A stretch of 64,000 bases of DNA from Georgenia thermotolerans. GTDB taxonomy: Bacteria; Actinomycetota; Actinomycetes; Actinomycetales; Actinomycetaceae. Below, piece after piece: positions 45,060-53,079 of this stretch. The translations under genes were made by a program, and so were the position numbers. Below the pieces are notes generated by a model, which was not told where the DNA came from, ran no database searches, and saw only the letters and a program-made list of their open reading frames with translations. How positions within the stretch are numbered: position 1 is the stretch's first letter; each line of letters opens with the position of its first letter. The stretch lies in the NCBI RefSeq assembly GCF_009193185.1, contig NZ_VUKF01000013.1, forward strand, positions 1-64,000, given 5' to 3'.

Positions 45060-45745
45060 CTACCCCCACTCCAGCTCGCCCTGCGTCCACCGTGCGGCCA
45101 CCCGCTCCCCGGCCGACGTTCCGCCAGATGGCCGCTCCGTCGTGCGCGAGGCGGGCGGGCTCTCGGCGTCGACCGGCGGCGGGGAGGGTGCGGGCGGGGT
45201 CGTTGACGGCGGATGGTCCGGCGCGGCGTGGTCGTCGGCTCGGGCGGCTGCTCGGCGCTGCTCCCTGCGACGGGCTTTGGCAGTCTGGGAGGCGTCGTTC
45301 TCGCCGGCCACACGTCTGGCACTGAGGCCGGCTGATTGATCCGCACGAAACTCGCCGTCGTCCGGCGGGACTTCCTCCCAGCCGCCGGACTCCTCCGCCC
45401 GCGCCTCGGCCTCCCCGATCTCGATGAGGGCCTGCAGCACCGCCGAGGTGTCGGGCGCGAGCCGCAGCCGCTCGATGTAGTGCCGCGTCGTCACGCTCGA
45501 GTCGGCTCGGTGGCCGAGCAGGGCGCCGGCGTCGGCGACCGACATCCTCCGGGCCACGAACGTGGCGACGGTCGAGCGCAGCAGGTGCGGGTAGATGTTG
45601 TCTTCGATCCCGGCGGCCTGAAGGGCCTGGCGCAGGCTGCTGCGGACGTTGTTGGTGGTCCGCGGCGGCGGCGGGCCGTCGGCGTTCTGGAACTGCCGGG
45701 CCGGGAACACCGGCCACCCGCCCGGCCCCGTTACCTTCTTCGCAG
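45060..45745 (-). pseudogene. Tyrosine integrase, C-terminal fragment
   Basis: The catalytic C-terminal part of a phage-type tyrosine recombinase: HLLRSTVATF gives the HxxR, GHRADSSVTTRHYIERL gives the His and the nucleophilic Tyr, and WPVFPARQ is typical. The N-terminal part lies at 47249-48165, separated by the IS110-family element. After the Tyr the frame continues through an unusual Ala/Arg/Pro-rich tail of about 115 residues. The upstream boundary with the insertion sequence is approximate. The gene cannot produce an intact integrase as assembled. Confidence 0.8.
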
Positions 45746-45986
45746 CCCTCGGGGTCGTGTTGGATCGGGGGTGCTGGCCTGTCGGGCTCGGTATGGCTCT
45801 TTGCCCCCAGTCATCGATGATCCGGGGGGTGTTGCCGCCGAGGCCCATAGGTGGCTGGTGATCGCTGATAGGGGCCGGGCCAGACACCCTGATCGGGGTG
45901 CGGAGTCGCCTTCGTAACGTGGATGCCGACATCCAGCCACCGCGGACAGTCCAGCGTCCCGTTCGTAGCGGCTAGGGAGGTCATGG
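45746..45986 (+). ncRNA. Probable bridge-RNA region of the IS110 element
   Basis: About 240 nt of non-coding left end precede the transposase. In IS110-family elements this segment is transcribed as the bridge RNA, which pairs with donor and target DNA. Local inverted complementarity is present, but the RNA loops were not modelled, so the call rests on position and family knowledge. Confidence 0.45.
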
Positions 45987-47186
45987 GTGATCCAAGAACA
46001 CCACCAGGTCGAGGTCTTCGTTGGCCTCGACGTCGGCAAGAGCGAGCACCACGCGGTCGCCCTGGACCGGGCCGGAAAGGTCCTGTTCGACAAGGCGCTG
46101 CCCAACGATGAGGCGAAGCTGCGGACGATCCTCGCCGAGCTCGCCGCGCACGGGCCGGTGCTGGTGGTCGTGGACCAGCCGGCCACGATCGGCGCCCTGC
46201 CCGTGGCGGTCGCCCGGGACGCCGGCGCCCTGGTGGGATACCTGCCCGGGCTGTCGATGCGGCGGATCGCGGACCTGCACCCAGGCCAGGCCAAGACCGA
46301 CGCCCGCGACGCGCTGATCATCGCCGAGGCCGCCCGGACGATGCCCCACACGCTGCGCTCGATCGAGCTGGCCGACGAGCAGGTCGCCGAGCTGACCATG
46401 CTCTGCGGGTTCGACGACGACCTGCGCGGGCAGATCACCGCCACCTCTAACCGCCTGCGCGGGCTGCTGACGCAGATCCACCCCGCCCTCGAGCGGGTGC
46501 TCGGCAGGCACCTGGACCACCCGGCCGTGCTGGACCTAATCCAGACCTGGCCCACCCCGGCCGACCTCAAGGCCGCCGGGACCAAGCGGATCGCGGCACG
46601 CCTGACCAAGCGCGCCCCGCGCCTGGGCAAGCGTCTGGCCGAGGAGATCACCGCCGCCCTGGCCGAGCAGACCGTGGTCGTCGCCGGCACCTCCGCCGCC
46701 GGGATCGTGCTGCCCCGCCTGGCCGCCCAGCTCGCCGAGCTGCGCGCCCAGCGCGCCGACGTCGCCTTGAAGGTCGAGGAACTGGTGCGTGACCACCCTC
46801 TTCACCAGGTCCTGATGTCGATGCCGGGCAACGGCATCAGGACCACCGCACGGCTCCTGACCGAGCTCGCCGGCAAGGACTTCACCTCCGCCGCCCACCT
46901 GGCCTCCTACGCCGGCCTGGCCCCGGTGACCCGCCGCTCGGGCACCTCCATCCGCGGCGAGCACCCGAACCGGGCCGGCAACAAGGTCCTCAAACGCGCG
47001 CTCTTCCTCGCCGCCTTCGCCTCGCTCAGCGACCCCATCTCCCGGCGCTACTACGACCGCAAACGCGCCGAGGGCAAGAGACACAACCAGGCCCTCATCG
47101 CCCTCGCCCGCCGCCGCTGTGACGTCCTGTTCGCCATGCTCCGCGACGGCACCCTCTACGACGCACCCCAACCGCTCGCCGCTTGA
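45987..47186 (+). CDS. IS110-family transposase
   Basis: A 399-residue DEDD recombinase. The RuvC-like N-terminal domain begins FVGLDVGKSEHHAVALD (first Asp near 15), continues with VVVDQPATIG and has the paired Asp in KTDARDALIIAE (near 105/108). The C-terminal Tnp20 domain has MPGNGIRTTARLL, SYAGLAP and RRSGTSIRGEHPN with the probable catalytic Ser. The start follows a GGGAGG-type site. The second acidic residue is Asp in VDQP where many relatives have Glu. It is intact and could be active. Confidence 0.95.
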   Translation: MIQEHHQVEVFVGLDVGKSEHHAVALDRAGKVLFDKALPNDEAKLRTILAELAAHGPVLVVVDQPATIGALPVAVARDAGALVGYLPGLSMRRIADLHPGQAKTDARDALIIAEAARTMPHTLRSIELADEQVAELTMLCGFDDDLRGQITATSNRLRGLLTQIHPALERVLGRHLDHPAVLDLIQTWPTPADLKAAGTKRIAARLTKRAPRLGKRLAEEITAALAEQTVVVAGTSAAGIVLPRLAAQLAELRAQRADVALKVEELVRDHPLHQVLMSMPGNGIRTTARLLTELAGKDFTSAAHLASYAGLAPVTRRSGTSIRGEHPNRAGNKVLKRALFLAAFASLSDPISRRYYDRKRAEGKRHNQALIALARRRCDVLFAMLRDGTLYDAPQPLAA

Positions 47187-47197
47187 CGAACCCGATA

Positions 47198-48161
<964 letters not shown>

Positions 48162-48165
<4 letters not shown>

Positions 48166-48398
48166 CAGCCCGAGTCGGTGCCACGCTGCTCGACCTGGGT
48201 CGCCTCCTGCTCGGCGAGCCAGGCGCGCACGTCGGCCTCGGCGAACATCAGGTGCCGGCCGATGCGGTACGCCCTGGGGGCGGTGCCGCGCTTGCGCCAG
48301 GTGTGGATGGTCGCCTTGGAGATCCGCAGCTTCTCCGCCAGGTCGTCCATCGTCCACAGCGGCACGTGGTCCAAAGGGGGTTCCGAGGTGGGTTCCAT
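48162..48398 (-). CDS. Excisionase-type helix-turn-helix protein
   Basis: Small MerR/excisionase-fold DNA-binding protein of 78 residues. The helix-turn-helix is WTMDDLAEKLRISKATIHTWRKRG, followed by the wing YRIGRHLMFAEADVRAWL. The ATG at 48396-48398 has a GAGGGG site; a longer frame upstream lacks support. It overlaps the integrase start by 4 nt, the usual xis-int arrangement at the end of integrative elements. Confidence 0.88.
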
Positions 48399-48470
48399 GC
48401 CCCTCAGGTGTGCCGGGCCCACCTCGAGAGCGAGGCACCCGATCCCAACCGTGGCCACCGTGAGGCTGCG

Positions 48471-48494
48471 CATTCGTGAGGACATTCGTGAGGA
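48471..48494. repeat. Tandem 12-bp repeats, integrase arm type
   Basis: CATTCGTGAGGA occurs twice without spacing, upstream of the excisionase gene. The same 12-mer occurs at 7728-7739 inside the other end of the island, supporting a role as arm-type sites for the integrase. Confidence 0.6.
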
Positions 48495-48540
48495 CACCTG
48501 GTCACCGGCTTCCGCGTCGGTGCCCTCCGGAAATCGGAAA

Positions 48541-48575
48541 GGTCCCTGACCTGGGCTTTCACCCGGTCAAGGACC
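48541..48575. terminator. Hairpin beside the right attachment site
   Basis: GGTCCCTGACC (48541-48551) pairs with GGTCAAGGACC (48565-48575) with one mismatch; TGGG/CCC extends the stem. It lies between the excisionase promoter region and the T-arm-like core. It may be a terminator or a structural part of the recombination site. Confidence 0.55.
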
Positions 48576-48595
48576 TTCCGGAAGTGGAGCTAGGG

Positions 48596-48618
48596 GGATT
48601 CGAACCCCCGACCTTCTC
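48596..48618 (-). other. Candidate right attachment site (attR-type core)
   Basis: The minus strand reads GGTCGGGGGTTCGAATCC, a perfect five-pair T-arm (48592-48610) without the rest of a tRNA. It is a direct copy of 7510-7532 (22 of 23 bases). The CAACGGTTCT box is 108 nt to the right of the shared core, as in the left copy, so the flanks outside the island also resemble an element arm. Confidence 0.6.
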
Positions 48619-49143
48619 CCGCTGGTTCACAAGTCCCGGCACTCCCGGAGTCCGTTGTCTGAAACGCCCATTGCCGACATCGTGACCTCCACAATTAGCG
48701 GAATATCAACGGTTCTCAGCGGGCCGACTCCAGGGTCGCACCGCTCGTGAACATCGTCAATCGCGGTCATCCGGTGGCGGCAGACGCGTGGAACTCGCGT
48801 GGAATCTGGGCTCACGCGTGGAACTCGCGTGGACTCCACTCAGCGCGAGGCTTCCCCCGAGCGAGTCAGACGTTGAACTGTTCGAACTCACCCGGACCTG
48901 CAGAATCGTCGTGAGCCCGGAGGCTGCGGGGAACCACCATTGGGAATGAGGACGCCTGCGCGCTCCCCCGCCGAGTTGAAGGTGGCGAGACCCTGACGGT
49001 CACGTCTTGATCTCGGGTGGGCAAGCACCCACCATCCGGAATCTCTACAGAGCACGGGTCGTCCGCAGCCACGGACCCTCTTCAGTTGGGTCCGCAAAGT
49101 GGCGCAAGGGCAGCCCGGTAAGCGTGTCGTCGACGAGAGCGAC
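48619..49143. other. Gene-free right flank with element-like arm
   Basis: About 525 nt without a convincing gene. The first 120 nt resemble the interior side of the left attachment site, including CAACGGTTCT at 48708-48717. A 30-nt-period direct repeat follows at 48784-48833. The rest, up to the mocA stop at 49144, shows no clear feature. Confidence 0.5.
48784..48833. repeat. Direct repeat outside the right attachment site
   Basis: ACGCGTGGAACTCGCGTGGA occurs at 48784-48803 and again at 48814-48833. The unit itself contains two CGCGTGGA copies, giving four in 50 nt. The position, beyond the CAACGGTTCT box, parallels the arm repeats at the left end, so it may be the arm of a second, lost element. 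Confidence 0.6.
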
Positions 49144-49710
49144 CTAGTTGCGCCACATCGGCGCGCCCGCCGTCGGAACGTCGATGTCGCGGCCGGATGC
49201 CAGATCTGCGCACTCGACACGCACAAGGTCTGGCAGAGCAGCGAGGTAGCGGCCGGCACCGGCCGCGTCGTCGAGGACCGCCAGCAGCGCGGCGACGTGA
49301 TGCCGAGGCAGAGACACCGGGTGTCCCGGCCGCCCCTCGAAGACGGCTCTGGCCGGTAGGGTGGCGTCCTGCGCCAAGACACGGGCCACTACGCGTGCGT
49401 CGACATCTGGGCAGTCGACGACGTGGACGAGGACGCGATCAACCTCCGGCTCCACAGCCTCGAGGCCGGCGCGCAGGGAGGCACCCATGCCACGGTGCCA
49501 ACGCGGACAGAAGACTTCGCCGACGTCGAACGGCAGATCAATACGGGCGGCCCCAGTTACGACGCGGACGTTCGTCACCCCGGCGCCGTCGAACGCTCCG
49601 AGCGCGGCATCGAGGAAGCCCGGGACGAGGATCTTCGGACAGCCGTACCGCGTGCCGGCGCCAGCCGCGAGCACGATTCCCGCCGTGCCAACCAGGTCTC
49701 CGCCGCTCAC
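49144..49710 (-). CDS. MobA/MocA-like nucleotidyltransferase
   Basis: NTP-transferase-domain protein of 188 residues, probably cytidylating or otherwise maturing the molybdenum cofactor. It has the opening GIVLAAGAGTRYGCPK (nucleotide-binding loop), RWHRGMGASLRAGLEAV and HVVDCPDVDARVV, followed by FEGRPGHPVSLPRHH. The GTG at 49710 is the start. It lies 178 nt after xdhC in the same direction. MocA proteins load the cofactor used by xanthine-dehydrogenase-type enzymes such as the one at 53080. Confidence 0.88.
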   Translation of the reverse strand: MSGGDLVGTAGIVLAAGAGTRYGCPKILVPGFLDAALGAFDGAGVTNVRVVTGAARIDLPFDVGEVFCPRWHRGMGASLRAGLEAVEPEVDRVLVHVVDCPDVDARVVARVLAQDATLPARAVFEGRPGHPVSLPRHHVAALLAVLDDAAGAGRYLAALPDLVRVECADLASGRDIDVPTAGAPMWRN

Positions 49711-49888
49711 GAGAGCGGCTCCCCGGTGCAGGCCCGATCTGGGGTGTGCTGGTGGGACGGCGGGCTCCAGCTGAGCGCGGGCTTGCGCATCATCGTGTAC
49801 TGCTGTCCGATCTCATCGGAGCAGCACTCAGCGTGGTCCACCTGATCCAAAGTCCCTCCCCTGTCCGCGCGACCGCCCAGACGTCGCA

Positions 49889-50983
49889 TCAGGCGTGAAT
49901 GGGCGTCGACAGCTCCGTCAGCCGCTTTCCGGTGCCGCCCCACTGCAAGGCGATGATCTCCGCCGCGATGGACACCGCTGTCTCCTCCGGCGTCCGGCCC
50001 CGCAGGTCTAGGCCGATCGGGGACGCGAGCCGGGCGAGCGCTGCCTCCCCCACCCCGGCCTCCCGAAGCTTCTCGAGTCGGTCCAGGTGGGTGCGCCTGC
50101 TCCCCATCGCCCCGATGTAGCCCGCCTTCGTCCCCAGGGCCTGCACCAGCAGCGGGACGTCGAACTTCGGGTCGTGGGTCAGGACGCACAGGACGGTTCG
50201 CTCGTCGACCGTCCGGCGCGCGAGGTACTGGTGCGGCCACTCGACGACGATCTCGTCGGCGTCGGGAAACCTCCGCCGCGTCGCGAACACCGGGCGGGCG
50301 TCGCAGACGGTGACGTGATAGCCGAGGAACTTGCCGATGCGTACCACGGCGGCAGCGAAGTCGATGGCGCCGAAGACGATCATCTCCGGTGATGGGGCGA
50401 AGGACTCGACGAAGACGCTGACGTCGTCCATCCTGTGCTCACCGTTCATGCCGAGATGGATGACGCCGTTGCGGCCCTGGGCGAGCATTCCGCGTCCCAT
50501 CTCCGCGATGCTGTGGTCGAGGGCCGCTGCTCCCGCGGACCCCGTCGCGGCGTCCTCGGTGAGAACGATGTGCGCACCGACGGCGCCGGGGGCGCCGATG
50601 ACGGTGGCGACGGCCATCGCACTCCGGCGGCTCACGGCGTCGGCCACGTCGAGGAGATCGGGAAACCGGTCCACGGTGACCAGCTCGACGAAGACCTCGA
50701 GCGTGCCGCCGCACATCAGCCCGACGGCGAAGGCGTCACCGTCGGACACCCCGTACGTCTCCCGGGCCGGGACGCCGGTGGCGATGACCTCCTGGGCGAG
50801 CTCGAAGACGGCGCCCTCGACGCATCCTCCGGAGACGCTCCCGACGACCTCGCCGGATTCGGACACGGCCATGGCCGCGCCCGCGGACCTTGGCGAGGAG
50901 TGCCAGGTCTGCACCACCGTCGCCAGCGCGAACCGTGTGCCCGCGCGGTACCAAGCAGTCACCTCGTCAAGGATGTCTCTCAC
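49889..50983 (-). CDS. XdhC/CoxI-family molybdenum-enzyme maturation protein
   Basis: A 364-residue XdhC/CoxI protein, which binds molybdenum cofactor and promotes its sulfuration and insertion. The N-terminal CoxI domain has TVVQTWHSSPRSAGAAMAVS and VSGGCVEGAVF; the C-terminal Rossmann domain has VFGAIDFAAAVVRIGKFLGY, TVCDARPVFATRRRFPDADE and YIGAMGSRRTHLDRLE. The GTG at 50983 overlaps the VWA gene by 4 nt. It is part of the molybdenum-hydroxylase operon. Confidence 0.93.
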   Translation of the reverse strand: MRDILDEVTAWYRAGTRFALATVVQTWHSSPRSAGAAMAVSESGEVVGSVSGGCVEGAVFELAQEVIATGVPARETYGVSDGDAFAVGLMCGGTLEVFVELVTVDRFPDLLDVADAVSRRSAMAVATVIGAPGAVGAHIVLTEDAATGSAGAAALDHSIAEMGRGMLAQGRNGVIHLGMNGEHRMDDVSVFVESFAPSPEMIVFGAIDFAAAVVRIGKFLGYHVTVCDARPVFATRRRFPDADEIVVEWPHQYLARRTVDERTVLCVLTHDPKFDVPLLVQALGTKAGYIGAMGSRRTHLDRLEKLREAGVGEAALARLASPIGLDLRGRTPEETAVSIAAEIIALQWGGTGKRLTELSTPIHA

Positions 50984-52182
50984 GGACGGCCGCCTTTCTT
51001 GCTGCTCGAGCCGCGACCGGCCAGCACCTGGGTCAGCCCCTCGAGGCTGGCGATGTTGTGGCCGGCGCGGAAGTCGTCGATGTAGGGAAGTGCCGCGGCC
51101 ATGCCGCGTGCCAGCGGCCGGTAGCGCGGGTCCGCCTTGAGCGGGTTGAGCCACACCAGCCGGTGGGATAGGCGCTGGAAGCGAGCCATCGCCGCGGCGA
51201 GCTCGACGGGGTCGTCGTGGTCGAGCCCGTCGGAGCAGATCACGACGACGGCGCCGCGCAGGGCGTTCTGACCGTGACGGCGGCGGAGCAGCGCGGAGAA
51301 CGAGCTGGCCAGGCGGGTGCCGCCGTCCCAGTCGCTGACGGCCTGGCCCGCGCGCTCCAGCGCCCGGTCCGCGGAGGAGGACCGGAGCGCGTCGGTGACC
51401 CGGTGCAGGCGCACCCCCACCGTGAAGACCTCCACCCGCTCGCCCACGCGCATCAGCGCGTGGGCGAACCGCAAGATCGCCTGCCCGTAGGCCGCCATCG
51501 ACCCGGAGACGTCAACCAGGAAGGTGACGGGCCGCTGCCGGATGCGCCGACGGCGTCGCCCCAGCCGCGTCGGTTCGCCGTCCGTGGACAGCAGCAGCCG
51601 CAGTGTCCCGCGCATGTCGAGGAAGGGGCCGGTCCGTGCCGTGGTCCGCCGCCGGCTCGGCCGGCGGTCGAGACGCAGCCGCATCTCCCGGATCATCCTC
51701 GCGGCCTCGCGGCGTTCCTCCGCGGTCATCGCCGCGAACGACTTCGCGCGCAGGCGTTCGGCCGCGCTGGCGATAACGCGGGCCTCCTCGGGGAGCTCGA
51801 GCACCTCCTCGCCGACCGCCAGCGTCCTGGGGGGCCGGCCACTCTGGTCCGCCTCCTCGGCGAAGACGGCCAGGGGTGGGCGGGCGGCCGGTGGCAAGTC
51901 CTCCCCCGCCCCCACGCCAGAGAAGCATTCGGCGAACGCCAGCGCGTACGGCGCGTAGGCGGCGGGATCTGAGGCGAGGACGGCCCGGCCGGCCCAGAAC
52001 AGCTCGGCGAGGGAGAAGTCACCCAGCTCGTGGACGGCCGCGTAGAAGGTCAAGCTCTGCGCCGTACCCACCTCGACGCCATACCGGCGCAGCGCCGCGG
52101 AGAGGTCCGCGCACATCTGAGCCGTGCCCGCTCGTGTCGCATCCCCCTCGTGTCGGCCGTTCTCCGCGACCAGCCCGACCAT
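50980..52182 (-). CDS. VWA-domain protein, CoxE-like
   Basis: A 400-residue CoxE-type protein with a C-terminal von Willebrand A domain. The MIDAS motif is DVSGSMAAY, followed by FTVGVRLHRVTDAL, DWDGGTRLASSF and VVVICSDGLDHDD. A basic stretch of about residues 160-215 is rich in Arg. CoxE works with the AAA+ protein CoxD in activating the metal centre of CO dehydrogenase-type hydroxylases. It is directly adjacent to the CoxD gene. Confidence 0.92.
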   Translation of the reverse strand: MVGLVAENGRHEGDATRAGTAQMCADLSAALRRYGVEVGTAQSLTFYAAVHELGDFSLAELFWAGRAVLASDPAAYAPYALAFAECFSGVGAGEDLPPAARPPLAVFAEEADQSGRPPRTLAVGEEVLELPEEARVIASAAERLRAKSFAAMTAEERREAARMIREMRLRLDRRPSRRRTTARTGPFLDMRGTLRLLLSTDGEPTRLGRRRRRIRQRPVTFLVDVSGSMAAYGQAILRFAHALMRVGERVEVFTVGVRLHRVTDALRSSSADRALERAGQAVSDWDGGTRLASSFSALLRRRHGQNALRGAVVVICSDGLDHDDPVELAAAMARFQRLSHRLVWLNPLKADPRYRPLARGMAAALPYIDDFRAGHNIASLEGLTQVLAGRGSSSKKGGRP

Positions 52183-53067
52183 CTACGTCTCCGCGGGGAG
52201 GACGCTCTCGAGGTTGTCGAGCACCGTCTGCTGGTCGTCGACGTCCTTGACGAGCGCCGCCAAGGTCGAGCGCGCCGTCTCGCGGTCCAGCGACATGACG
52301 TCCAGCATGTGCAGCGCGCTCGCCCAGTCCAGCGCCTCGCCGACACCCGGACGGTGAGCAAGGTCGAGGCCACGGATCCGCGCGACGGCGTCGCTGACCT
52401 CGACCGCGAGCGGCTCTGGCACCTCCGGCGCCCGGAGCCTGAGGATCTCCAGCTCGCGTTCGGGGTCCGGGTGGGCCACCCAGCTGTACAGGCAACGCCG
52501 GCGGACCGCGTTGTGCAGCTCGCGGGTGCGGTTGGACGTGAGGATGACGAGCGGGGGCTCCGCTGCCCGGACCTGCCCTACCTCCGGGATCGTGACCGCG
52601 AAGTCAGAGAGCAGCTCGAGCAGGAACGCCTCGAACTCATCGTCGGCCCGGTCGAGCTCGTCGATGAGCAGGACGGCGCCCGCTCCTTGCTCCAGCGCCC
52701 GGAGCAAGGGTCGGGCAACCAAGAACTCCCGCGTGAAGACGTCGCGGTGCCCCTGACCTTCCCGCACCGCCAAGAGCTGCCGGGGGTAGTGCCAGTCGTA
52801 GAGCGCTTGGCTGGCGTCGATGCCCTCGTAGCACTGCAGACGGACGAGCTCCCGGCCGAGGAGCCGGGAGAACGCGTGGGCGATCTCGGTCTTGCCCACC
52901 CCGTTCTCCCCCTCGAGGAGAAGGGGTCGGCCCAGCCGGAGCGCCAGGAAGGCCGCCATCGCGAGGTCGTCGCCGGCGAGATACCCGACGCCGCGCAGGC
53001 TCGCCTGCAGCTCTGCCGCGGTGGCGGGAACGCCCGCGCGTGCGGCCGGGCCGAGAGCTTCTGTCAT
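52183..53067 (-). CDS. MoxR-type AAA+ ATPase, CoxD-like
   Basis: A 294-residue AAA+ ATPase. Walker A is LEGENGVGKTEIA, Walker B is VLLIDELDRADDEFEAFLLELL and sensor 1 is LVILTSNRTRELHNAVRRRC. It is homologous to CoxD, a chaperone that helps assemble the active site in aerobic CO dehydrogenase-type enzymes. It lies 12 nt after the large-subunit gene and forms a CoxD-CoxE pair. Confidence 0.93.
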   Translation of the reverse strand: MTEALGPAARAGVPATAAELQASLRGVGYLAGDDLAMAAFLALRLGRPLLLEGENGVGKTEIAHAFSRLLGRELVRLQCYEGIDASQALYDWHYPRQLLAVREGQGHRDVFTREFLVARPLLRALEQGAGAVLLIDELDRADDEFEAFLLELLSDFAVTIPEVGQVRAAEPPLVILTSNRTRELHNAVRRRCLYSWVAHPDPERELEILRLRAPEVPEPLAVEVSDAVARIRGLDLAHRPGVGEALDWASALHMLDVMSLDRETARSTLAALVKDVDDQQTVLDNLESVLPAET

Positions 53068-53079
53068 TGCCTCAATCCC

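Noticed and set aside
48586-48680. tRNA gene on the minus strand
   Set aside because: The five-pair T-arm is perfect, but the preceding 60 nt do not form an anticodon or D arm, so it is treated as an attachment site.
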